Source: Deltaproteobacteria bacterium (GTDB lineage Bacteria; Desulfobacterota; Desulfobaccia; Desulfobaccales; Desulfobaccaceae). Taken from it: a stretch of DNA of 11,207 nucleotides. The position numbers were made by a program, and so were the translations under genes. A model generated the notes under the pieces. That model made no database searches, was not told the origin of the DNA, and saw only the letters and a list, made by a program, of their open reading frames with translations. The stretch is from the NCBI GenBank assembly GCA_016874895.1, contig VGSX01000097.1, positions 1 through 11,207 on the forward strand, in the 5' to 3' direction. Below are positions 5,420 through 11,207 of this stretch, in pieces. The stretch's first letter is position 1. Every line of letters begins with the position of its first letter.

Positions 5420-8200
5420 ATGGCCGGGAAGAAAGGCGACACCCCCACCCCCATCTCCGACTTCAAGTATCAGGACAAGCGCAAGAATATCCCCACCCAT
5501 GAGCTCAGGGATTTTGTGGCGGAGATGGAGAAGACCCCCAAGGACATCCTCTATCCCCGTGACCCGTCCCTTGACCCGCAGTTGGTCTGGAAGGGGAAAG
5601 ACGAGCAGGACGCCCAGCCCCTGGAAGTGCCGGCGGTGCCTATTTATATCCAGGAGAAGATTCGTCCACGGGCCATCATCGAAGAGGTGCGGGCCGAAGC
5701 TCAAAAGCGCCGGTCTGGAAGTCAGCTTTCTCTCTACGATGATTTCAACGGTATCGACTCCTTTGAAAAGACCGTAGAATTTTATCAGCATGGCCAGAAT
5801 TGGAGCAACCGCCTCATCCTGGGGGATTCCCTGCTGGTGATGACCTCCCTGGCCGAGAAGGAGGGCTTGAAGGGCCAGGTGCAGATGATCTACATCGACC
5901 CGCCTTATGGCATCAAATTCGCTTCCAACTGGCAGGTCTCTACCCGTAAGCGGGATGTGAAAGACAACTTTGAGGATCTAACCCGCCAACCTGAGCAAAT
6001 CCGGGCCTACCGGGATACCTGGAAGCTTGGAATCCACTCTTACCTTGCCTACTTGCGGGACCGCCTTGTGGTGGCCAGGGAACTGCTTACTGAGACTGGG
6101 AGCATTTTTGTCCAGATTGGTGATGAGAATGTGCATTTGGTAAGATGCCTAATGGATGAAGTGTTTGGGTGCAACAATTTTGTAAGCCTAATCACTTTCA
6201 AAAAGAAAATGATGCCTCTTGGCAGTAAGTACCTCGAAAATGTTAGCGACCATATTCTTTGGTATGCAAAACAAATTGATAGTCTCAAGTATCGAAAGCT
6301 TTATGAGAAAAAGGATATTCAGGGTGACCCTGTTTGGAATTGGATACAGTTACCTGATGGATCTATAAGAAGAATGACAAGTGATGAGAACAGAAATCAT
6401 AAAATATTACCAGAAGGAGCTTTGATATTCCAATCTATTTCATTAGCCCCCGCTGGTCTTAACATTACAGGGATATTTAATGTTGAATATAATGGGAAAA
6501 AATATGCTCCCCCTCCTAGTTCATCTTACTGTACTAATATTCAGGGAATGAATCGTTTAATTTACGCAGATAGGATTTGTCCTACTGGCAATTTATTAAG
6601 ATATAAACTATTCTTTGACGACTATCCAGTTACGATAATGACTAATCTTATTGAAAAAGCTTCCCCTCCAAGCGATAAAACCTATGCTGTCCAGACAAGC
6701 ACAAGTATAGTTCAACGATGCCTTCTTATGTCAACTGACCCGGGAGACCTTGTATTGGACCCCACCTGCGGGAGCGGCACCACCGCCTATGTGGCCGAAA
6801 AGTGGGGGCGGCGCTGGATCACCATCGACACGAGCAGAGTGGCCCTGGCCCTCACCCGCACCCGTCTCATGGCCGCCAAGTATCCCTACTACCTTCTGGC
6901 CGACTCCCCGGAAGGCATCAAGAAGGAAGGGGAACTCACCGGCAAGATACCCCCGGACTATAAGACCGAAGGCGACCTCAAGAAAGGCTTCGTCTATAAG
7001 CGGGTGCCCCACATCACCCTGAAAGCCATCGCCAACAACGAGGAAATCGACGCCATCCATGCCCGTTGGCAGGAAAAGCTGGAACCCATCCGGGAGGAAT
7101 TGAACCGGCTTCTTTCCCAATCCTGGGAAGAATGGCAGATTCCACGTGAACCCGAAGATTCCTGGCCCGAGGGGGCCAGGGAACTCCTGGCCCAATGGTG
7201 GAGCTTACGCCGGGAGCGCCGGCAGGAGATTGACGCCGCCATCGCCCGCCGGGCTGACACCGAACTGCTCTATGACCAGCCCTATGAGGACGGCAAGCGG
7301 CTCCGGGTTACCGGCCGCTTCACCGTGGAGAGCCTCTCCCCCCACCGGGTGCTGGCCCCGGAAGTGGAACTCCCGGACTCCCAGGCCCAGGCGCAACGGG
7401 AAGCCTCCCTGGGGCAGTTCGAGGCCATGATCCTGGATAACCTCAAGAAGGCCGGGGTGCAGAACACCATCAAAAACGAGCGCCTCAGGTTCGACCGCCT
7501 GGAATCCTACGCCGGGGAATGGCTCCACGCCTCAGGGGAGTACACCGAGACCGACGGCACGGTGCGCCGGGCGGCGGTGTGCCTGGGCCCGGAGCACGGC
7601 ACCGTGGGCCCGGAACTGGTGAAGGAGGCCGCCAAGGAGGCCGTCAAGGGCGTGGGCTTCGACCTCCTCATCGTCTGCGGCTTCGCCTTCGACCCCCACG
7701 TCTCCGAGGAAGCCAAACGCTTCGGCCAGCTAACGGTGCTCCCTTGCCGCATGAACCCGGATTTGTCCATGGGCGACGAACTGCTGAAAAAGACCGGGGC
7801 GGGCAACCTTTTCATGGTCTTCGGCGAGCCGGACGTGGACATGCGGCAGCAAAAGGACGGCAAGCTGGTGGTGGAAATCAAGGGCCTGGACATCTACGAC
7901 CCCACCACCGGCCAGATTCGCTCCAGCAGCACAGACGACATCGCCTGCTGGTTCATCGACACCGACTACAACGGCGAGAGCTTCTTTGTGCGCCACGCCT
8001 ATTTCACGGGAGCCGACCAGCCCTACGACAAGCTCAGGCGTGCACTTCGGGCGGAAATCGACGAAGGGGCCTGGTCGTCTCTCTACTCCACCGTGAGCCG
8101 CCCCTTTCCCCCACCTGCAACCGGCAAGATCGCCATTAAGGTCATCAACCATTACGGCGACGAGGTGCTGAAAGTCTTTGAAGTGCCCGTCTCAGGATAA
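5420..8200 (+). CDS. mod: Type III-like DNA adenine methyltransferase/specificity subunit (Mod), long form
   Basis: A 926-residue site-specific DNA methyltransferase, the modification and target-recognition partner of Res. The DPPY motif (IYIDPPYGIKF, D160-Y163) precedes the AdoMet-binding motif (DPTCGSGTT, 447-455), the order of beta-class amino methyltransferases. DPPY suggests N6-adenine methylation. Nearby family signatures include RDTWKLGIHSYLAYLRDRL and GSIFVQIGDENVHLVR. The segment between the motifs (about residues 235-438) should hold the target-recognition domain and is strikingly AT-rich compared with the rest of the gene. Past the catalytic part, about 430 further residues follow, ending with DDIACWFIDTDYNGESFFVR and KVINHYGDEVLKVF. 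Classical EcoP-type Mod proteins are nearer 650 residues, so this is a long subfamily whose tail may bind Res or RNA/DNA; its role is unknown to me. ATG at 5420 is supported by AGGAAGGG (5405-5412) at 7-nt spacing. The 135-bp gap before it contains palindromes. Confidence 0.92.
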   Translation: MAGKKGDTPTPISDFKYQDKRKNIPTHELRDFVAEMEKTPKDILYPRDPSLDPQLVWKGKDEQDAQPLEVPAVPIYIQEKIRPRAIIEEVRAEAQKRRSGSQLSLYDDFNGIDSFEKTVEFYQHGQNWSNRLILGDSLLVMTSLAEKEGLKGQVQMIYIDPPYGIKFASNWQVSTRKRDVKDNFEDLTRQPEQIRAYRDTWKLGIHSYLAYLRDRLVVARELLTETGSIFVQIGDENVHLVRCLMDEVFGCNNFVSLITFKKKMMPLGSKYLENVSDHILWYAKQIDSLKYRKLYEKKDIQGDPVWNWIQLPDGSIRRMTSDENRNHKILPEGALIFQSISLAPAGLNITGIFNVEYNGKKYAPPPSSSYCTNIQGMNRLIYADRICPTGNLLRYKLFFDDYPVTIMTNLIEKASPPSDKTYAVQTSTSIVQRCLLMSTDPGDLVLDPTCGSGTTAYVAEKWGRRWITIDTSRVALALTRTRLMAAKYPYYLLADSPEGIKKEGELTGKIPPDYKTEGDLKKGFVYKRVPHITLKAIANNEEIDAIHARWQEKLEPIREELNRLLSQSWEEWQIPREPEDSWPEGARELLAQWWSLRRERRQEIDAAIARRADTELLYDQPYEDGKRLRVTGRFTVESLSPHRVLAPEVELPDSQAQAQREASLGQFEAMILDNLKKAGVQNTIKNERLRFDRLESYAGEWLHASGEYTETDGTVRRAAVCLGPEHGTVGPELVKEAAKEAVKGVGFDLLIVCGFAFDPHVSEEAKRFGQLTVLPCRMNPDLSMGDELLKKTGAGNLFMVFGEPDVDMRQQKDGKLVVEIKGLDIYDPTTGQIRSSSTDDIACWFIDTDYNGESFFVRHAYFTGADQPYDKLRRALRAEIDEGAWSSLYSTVSRPFPPPATGKIAIKVINHYGDEVLKVFEVPVSG
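6121..6735 (+). other. AT-rich block in mod, probable exchanged target-recognition domain
   Basis: By hand count, 215 of 600 bases in 6121-6720 are G or C (about 36%). Lines just outside are about 65-75% GC, for example 5821-5880 and 7561-7620. The reading frame is intact throughout. The block covers roughly residues 235-438, exactly the span between DPPY and the AdoMet motif that carries DNA specificity in this class. The codons here favour A/T endings (AAA, GAT, ATA, TTA), unlike the flanking sequence. I infer replacement of the specificity domain by recombination from a low-GC donor. Confidence 0.7.
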
Positions 8201-8221
8201 GCATCTTCACCAGGAGTGCCA

Positions 8222-8932
8222 ATGGAGATTTTCAACGTTTACTGCGATGAGTCCTGCCATCTGGTGAACGACCATCAAAAGGCGATGGTCTTGGGGGCTA
8301 TCTGGGCACCCCTGGAAAAATGCCGGGAAATCTCCGTCCGGTTGAGAGAACTGAAGGTAGCACACGGACTGCCGGCGAATTTTGAGGTCAAATGGACTAA
8401 AGTCTCCCCTGCCAAGGTTCGGTTTTATCTGGATTGGATGGATTATTTTTTTGATGATGATGACTTGCATTTCCGGGCGCTGATCGTCCCTGATAAATCA
8501 TTGATCCGCCATGAGGCGTTTTCCTACCAGAACCACGATGTTTGGTATTACAAAATGTATTTTGACATGCTCAAGGTCATCTTTAGCCCCCAAGCCCGCT
8601 ATCGCATCTACCTTGACATAAAAGACACCCGTGGGGGAGCCAAAGTCATAAAACTGCACGAAGTCCTATGCAACAATTTATATGATTTTTCCCGTGACAT
8701 CATTGAACGGGTGCAACTTATTCATTCAAGCGAGGTCGAACTGCTGCAACTGGCCGACCTGTTGATCGGCGCAGTCTCATATGCAAATCGTGGCTTGCAG
8801 GGGAGCCAGAGCAAATTGCGGTTGGTAGAGCGCATGAAAAAACGGTCTAAATACCGGCTTACCCAAACGACCCTTTATAAAGAACAGAAAGTGAACCTCC
8901 TGTGCTGGCGTGCCCAGGAGGTTCAGGAATGA
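8222..8932 (+). CDS. DUF3800 domain protein (RNase H-like fold, function unknown)
   Basis: A 236-residue protein matching the DUF3800 pattern: an N-terminal acidic motif VYCDESCH (D9, E10), VLGAIWAP, FEVKWTKVS, then YLDIKDTRGG (D132) and a C-terminal LLQLADLLIGAVSYA (D179). The family is thought to adopt an RNase H-like fold, and the spaced acidic residues are compatible with a metal-dependent nuclease. The substrate is unknown, and nuclease activity is inference. ATG at 8222 is chosen because CAGGAG (8211-8216) lies 5 nt upstream; GTG at 8216 would overlap that site. The gene begins 21 nt after mod and overlaps the next gene by 4 nt (ATGA, 8929-8932), so it belongs to the same transcript. 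Base composition is visibly lower in GC than the mod tail, suggesting a separate origin. DUF3800 genes often occur in mobile or defence neighbourhoods. Confidence 0.75.
   Translation: MEIFNVYCDESCHLVNDHQKAMVLGAIWAPLEKCREISVRLRELKVAHGLPANFEVKWTKVSPAKVRFYLDWMDYFFDDDDLHFRALIVPDKSLIRHEAFSYQNHDVWYYKMYFDMLKVIFSPQARYRIYLDIKDTRGGAKVIKLHEVLCNNLYDFSRDIIERVQLIHSSEVELLQLADLLIGAVSYANRGLQGSQSKLRLVERMKKRSKYRLTQTTLYKEQKVNLLCWRAQEVQE
8894..8923 (+). promoter_or_regulatory. Hairpin masking the ribosome binding site of the 8929 gene
   Basis: AACCTCCTG (8894-8902) and CAGGAGGTT (8915-8923) are perfect 9-bp complements around a 12-nt loop. The right arm contains the Shine-Dalgarno GGAGG (8917-8921), which sits 7 nt before ATG at 8929. 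In RNA the site would be paired unless ribosomes translating the end of the DUF3800 gene open the stem. This predicts that translation of the second gene depends on translation of the first. Confidence 0.6.
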
Positions 8933-9411
8933 GTGCTCCCGAATGGTTGCCGCCGCTTTTTAAATTTAAGGGCGACTTTGCTGCATATTTAGAAGCTATT
9001 TATGAACTTTTTAAAGCCGATTTCGTAGATACCAAGCCGACATTTCGAGGAAGAACTCTCCGTTTGAAGCGGCACCCCATGTCGGAAGGAAAAGAGGCTA
9101 CTTTCTGGCACTTTATCCAAGAGGGACCGGTTGAACCGGATCGCTTACCCGATCTTAAGCGGTGCGAGCGAATCCGTTGGCCACGGCCAATAATTGACAA
9201 CTCAGAGGACGCTTCGCTCAAGGTGTGGCCGAACACCCGTAAAGGCGAGACCAGGATTCTTCTGTGGCTTGAGGAGGAAGAATATTTAGTGGTCTTGGCC
9301 GAAAGGAAGGGATACCTGCTCCCATGGACCGCCTACATGGTGGATAAGCCGCATCGCAAGCGGAAGCTCTTGAAGGAATTTGAAGATTGGAAAAAAGGAG
9401 GGCCTAAATAG
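8929..9411 (+). CDS. Small protein, possible BECR-fold (Barnase/EndoU/Colicin/RelE-like) RNase
   Basis: A 160-residue cytosolic protein with no membrane segment or signal peptide. I do not recognise a named family with certainty. The layout resembles phage and plasmid BECR-fold nucleases: a conserved histidine in ATFWHFIQEG (H61, E65), a basic-aromatic strand KRCERIRWPRPIID (R78, R81, R83), an ILLWL strand near 110-114, YLVVLAERKGYLL, and a closing LPWTAYMV (T134, Y136) followed by a basic KRKLLKE helix. If this is right, it would cleave RNA. The start is taken at ATG 8929 (MSAPEWLPP), which overlaps the DUF3800 stop as ATGA and has GGAGG 7 nt upstream. An upstream frame start at 8902 lies inside the hairpin and lacks a site. 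Its position as the coupled partner of DUF3800 suggests a two-gene unit. The function is inferred from motif resemblance only. Confidence 0.6.
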   Translation: MSAPEWLPPLFKFKGDFAAYLEAIYELFKADFVDTKPTFRGRTLRLKRHPMSEGKEATFWHFIQEGPVEPDRLPDLKRCERIRWPRPIIDNSEDASLKVWPNTRKGETRILLWLEEEEYLVVLAERKGYLLPWTAYMVDKPHRKRKLLKEFEDWKKGGPK

Positions 9412-9413
9412 CT

Positions 9414-9437
9414 GATGCCGCCCCTGGGGACGGCATC
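9414..9437 (+). terminator. Possible terminator hairpin at the end of the operon
   Basis: GATGCCG (9414-9420) pairs with CGGCATC (9431-9437). Inside, CCC/GGG pairs extend the stem with one bulged A. It begins 3 nt after the stop of the last gene. The following sequence (GTTACTCCTTC) is only weakly T-rich, so termination may be partial. It also lies between the convergent operon and integrase gene. Confidence 0.45.
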
Positions 9438-9681
9438 GTTACTCCTTCTACACATGGCAGATGAGCTATCTATATATTCGGCATGATTTGTTAAAAGTCA
9501 AGAAATATTTTCACAAAATTCAATCGCAACAATTGAAAATTACAGCACCATGGGGGGGTAAATTTAACCATCGATCTTCTATGATTTAGACCCATCCGCA
9601 AGAACGGACAAATGGCCGCTCTACTCATGGCGGGATCGGATTCCAAGTGATATGAGGAGGAAATTTGGTCTGCTGTCCTTC
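9438..9681. other. Convergent intergenic region, no gene seen
   Basis: This stretch separates the rightward operon from the leftward integrase. It is AT-rich at 9470-9590 and contains a run of seven G at 9552-9558. I see no promoter, RNA gene or homologous coding sequence. A 64-codon minus-strand frame (9491-9685) has no plausible protein features. Confidence 0.5.
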
Positions 9682-10893
9682 TCAACCGCCGCGAACCATT
9701 GGGATCACGTTGGTCTCAGTTTCTTCGATTATGGACTTGAGCTTGAGGCCCCAGGTTTCCAAGGCTTGACGCTTCTCCCGGTCGTAAGAATGCCGGTCGT
9801 AAACGGCGGTAACCCCTCGCTCCACATGATTTAAAAGCTTGCTCACCACCAGCCGGGAAATGCCCATGCCGGTCATGTGGGAGGCCGCGGTGCGACGCAG
9901 GTCATGGGGGAGAAAGGTAAAGCCCAAATCAACCAAGCCATGCCGCCGCAGGGCATGGTCAACAGCTTCCGGGGTGATGTGCCTCTCAGTCTGGGGTGAT
10001 GGGAAGACCCAGGGGGAATCCATGGCCAAGGCCTTGGCCTCCTGGAGAAGCTCGACGGCCAGGGGAGAGAGAGGAACGCGGTGAGCCAGCTTATTTTTCG
10101 CCTTCTCGGGCGGGATCGTCCACCACCCGCCGTCAGCAAAATCAAATTCCTCCCAGGCCGCGGAGACGATCTCACTCTTGCGTTGTGCAGTCACCAGTTG
10201 CAGCTTGAGCGCCAACTTGGTTCCCCCGGACATCATCTTCGCCCCTTCCAGGCCGTGCCACAAAGCCCGAATTTCCTCAGTGGTCAACACCCGGTCCCGT
10301 TGCTGCTCCGGCGCGGGGGCTCGAACCGCCAGGCAGGGGGAGACGGTCACGATGTCTCGGGACACGGCAAAGTTGAACATCTTGCGGATGACCGCCAGGG
10401 TCCGGTTCGCCATAATGCCGGCGCCCCGGTCCACTATGTCATCCAGGAGTCGGATAACATCACGTCGGGTGATCTCCCTGGCCTTGCGCCGCCCCCACTC
10501 CGGGAGCACGTCTTTCGCCAGGATACGAGCATCTTCCCGCCAGGAGCGTTTTCGGGGTTTGGCCCACTTCTCAAGGTATTCATCGGCCAGGATCGCCACG
10601 GTGGGGGCCTTGCGCTCTTCTTCCCGTTCGGTCACCGCTTCGGCCCCCGGGTCAATACCCATTTTGACCTTCTCCTTGGCCTCGGCATATTTTTTATGGG
10701 CCTCTGCCAAGGACATCACAGGATAGGCACCCAGGGTTAACCGCCTGGCCTTTCCCCCAAACCGATACATATAAACGAATGTCTTGGCGCCCCTAGGGGT
10801 GATCCGGACGCCAAACCCCGTTTTCCCCTCCCAGACCTCATAGCGCTCTGCTTGAGGCTTGAGATTTTTAATCTGAAAGTCAGTCAATCTCAT
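9682..10893 (-). CDS. int: Tyrosine recombinase/integrase (P4-like, DUF4102 N-terminus)
   Basis: A 403-residue site-specific recombinase that would integrate and excise the element at its tRNA target. The N-terminal DUF4102-type arm-binding domain is recognisable from MRLTDFQIKNLKP through GFGVRITPRGAKTFVYMYR and LTLGAYPVMSLAEA. A core-binding domain (about 98-190) and the catalytic domain follow. The catalytic residues are all present: R238 (TAQRKSEI), a lysine in KAKNKLAHRVPLS (K266 or K268), H330 and R333 (HDLRRTAAS), H356 (LLNH) and the nucleophile Y365 (VYDRHSY). Length is normal for the family and the frame is intact, so it is probably active. ATG at 10891-10893 has a strong Shine-Dalgarno (AAGGGAGGG on the minus strand, 10902-10910) at 8-nt spacing. 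The gene is divergent from the att side and convergent with the defence operon. Confidence 0.95.
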   Translation of the reverse strand: MRLTDFQIKNLKPQAERYEVWEGKTGFGVRITPRGAKTFVYMYRFGGKARRLTLGAYPVMSLAEAHKKYAEAKEKVKMGIDPGAEAVTEREEERKAPTVAILADEYLEKWAKPRKRSWREDARILAKDVLPEWGRRKAREITRRDVIRLLDDIVDRGAGIMANRTLAVIRKMFNFAVSRDIVTVSPCLAVRAPAPEQQRDRVLTTEEIRALWHGLEGAKMMSGGTKLALKLQLVTAQRKSEIVSAAWEEFDFADGGWWTIPPEKAKNKLAHRVPLSPLAVELLQEAKALAMDSPWVFPSPQTERHITPEAVDHALRRHGLVDLGFTFLPHDLRRTAASHMTGMGISRLVVSKLLNHVERGVTAVYDRHSYDREKRQALETWGLKLKSIIEETETNVIPMVRGG

Positions 10894-10915
10894 CAGGGTT
10901 GCCCTCCCTTTTTTC

Positions 10916-10939
10916 GGGGTAGCGTTTGGGGTAGCGTTT
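10916..10939. repeat. 12-bp perfect tandem repeat upstream of int; candidate arm-type site
   Basis: GGGGTAGCGTTT occurs twice back to back (10916-10927 and 10928-10939). It lies in the int leader, between the int start and the tRNA fragment, where integrase arm-type or excisionase sites are usually found. On the minus strand it is in frame with int and would read NATPNATPKKG. An in-frame TAA directly before it and the strong Shine-Dalgarno after it argue against translation. Confidence 0.6.
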
Positions 10940-10985
10940 TATCCTTGACAATGCAAAGCACATTATGGGACAATCTGAACCTAAG

Positions 10986-11012
10986 ATTATAAACAATTAA
11001 CGGGAATGTCAA
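10986..11012 (-). promoter_or_regulatory. Promoter for int
   Basis: On the minus strand TTGACA (11012-11007) and TATAAT (10991-10986) both match the consensus perfectly, with a 15-bp spacer, somewhat shorter than the ideal 17. Transcription would begin near 10979, giving a leader of about 85 nt that contains the tandem repeat. Integrase binding there could repress its own gene. Confidence 0.5.
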
Positions 11013-11076
11013 GAGATTTTTCGGGGGAGACGAAATTATCTGGGAAGGCAAAAAACGGTCTGAAACCTGCTTTGCC

Positions 11077-11125
11077 CTGATTCGTAATCAGCAGGTCCGG
11101 GGTTCGACCCCCCGTGCCGGCTCCA
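11077..11125 (+). other. 3' fragment of tRNA-Thr(CGU), attachment-site scar of the element
   Basis: The sequence contains the anticodon arm with loop TTCGTAA (anticodon CGT), a variable loop, a perfect T-arm (CGGGG, TTCGACC, CCCCG at 98-114 of 11000), the 3' acceptor strand TGCCGGC, a discriminator T and CCA. Bases 5' of 11077 do not supply base 27 of the anticodon stem, a D-arm or the 5' acceptor strand, so this is not a functional tRNA. Elements that integrate into the 3' half of a tRNA gene restore the gene at one end and leave such a copy at the other. The intact gene should therefore lie to the left, outside the window, with the element in between. Confidence 0.8.
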
Positions 11126-11171
11126 ATTATAACAAGGAGTTGGCGTTTTCTGCTGATCCCTTTTTTATTCA

Positions 11172-11195
11172 TGGCTAGCATTTTGGCTAGCATAA
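11172..11195. repeat. Second 12-bp tandem repeat, beyond the tRNA fragment
   Basis: TGGCTAGCATTT (11172-11183) is followed directly by TGGCTAGCATAA (11184-11195), identical at 10 of 12 positions. The first unit matches the repeat upstream of int (GGGGTAGCGTTT) at 9 of 12 positions and in the same orientation. Both pairs are followed on the minus strand by an AAAAAAGGG run. They may be paired arm-type sites, or part of a neighbouring element at the same tRNA. Confidence 0.5.
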
Positions 11196-11207
11196 TTGAA
11201 GTTGCTG

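Noticed and set aside
5440..5453. C5 runs near the start of mod as a phase-variation tract
   Set aside because: Two runs of five C separated by A are too short and interrupted for efficient slippage. The frame is intact.
7868..7890. VEIKG in the Mod tail as a PD-(D/E)XK nuclease motif
   Set aside because: No matching upstream acidic residue in the right context. From memory this strand varies in relatives (R or L in place of E), so it looks structural.
9552..9558. Run of seven G as a contingency tract
   Set aside because: It lies in a non-coding convergent gap away from any promoter I can see.
9491..9685. Minus-strand 64-codon frame downstream of int
   Set aside because: No Shine-Dalgarno, odd composition, no recognisable motif, and it overlaps the int end.
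10081..10740. Plus-strand 219-codon frame opposite int
   Set aside because: Antisense shadow of a gene with complete catalytic residues on the other strand.
10987..11193. Minus-strand 68-codon frame containing GAGTGGRTPDLLITNQ
   Set aside because: That peptide is simply the reverse complement of the tRNA-Thr fragment. Such frames are a well-known false gene call beside tRNA genes.
1..11207. CRISPR array, rRNA, transposase or full tRNA gene
   Set aside because: No regularly spaced repeats, rRNA-like sequence, IS ends or complete cloverleaf were found on reading. The only tRNA-like sequence is the 3' fragment.

Overview
The window looks like the end of an accessory (defence) island in a bacterium of moderately high GC, roughly the high fifties per cent by eye. 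The gene style, the intergenic palindromes and the surface-protein architecture recall Desulfobacterota (former Deltaproteobacteria). That assignment is an impression, not something the sequence proves.

Layout, left to right. (1) 127-1608 holds the C-terminal part of a secreted or surface protein: beta-helix, fibronectin type III, two InlB-B-like repeats and a C-terminal beta-sandwich. It has no signal peptide and no convincing start, so it looks 5'-truncated. (2) A good sigma70-type promoter (1678-1707) opens a rightward run of six closely spaced genes: a Type III-like restriction subunit (res, 1744-4812), a HicA-type toxin (4809-5063), a HicB-type antitoxin (5063-5284), two intergenic palindromes, a large Type III-like adenine methyltransferase (mod, 5420-8200), a DUF3800 protein (8222-8932), and a small protein (8929-9411) that I think has an RNase-like BECR fold. 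A hairpin at 9414-9437 may end the transcript. (3) A convergent tyrosine recombinase of the P4/DUF4102 kind (9682-10893, minus strand) follows. (4) The right edge holds the int promoter, a 12-bp tandem repeat, and the 3' 49 nt of a tRNA-Thr(CGU) gene (11077-11125). That fragment is what an element leaves at its distal end after integrating into a tRNA gene. A second, related 12-bp tandem repeat lies beyond it.

How the parts may work together. Res and Mod should form a restriction-modification system in which Mod methylates the recognition site and Res cleaves unmodified DNA. HicA/HicB sit inside the operon, with start codons overlapping the preceding stops, so their synthesis is tied to that of Res. 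They may act as an addiction or second-layer abortive module. The two downstream genes are translationally coupled: a 9-bp hairpin at the end of the DUF3800 gene covers the ribosome binding site of the last gene. The segment of mod between its catalytic motifs is about 36% GC in an otherwise GC-rich gene, which points to a swapped target-recognition domain. The integrase and the tRNA scar explain how the cluster could move.

The most promising undescribed items are the DUF3800/BECR-like pair with its occluded ribosome binding site, and the toxin-antitoxin pair nested in the restriction operon.
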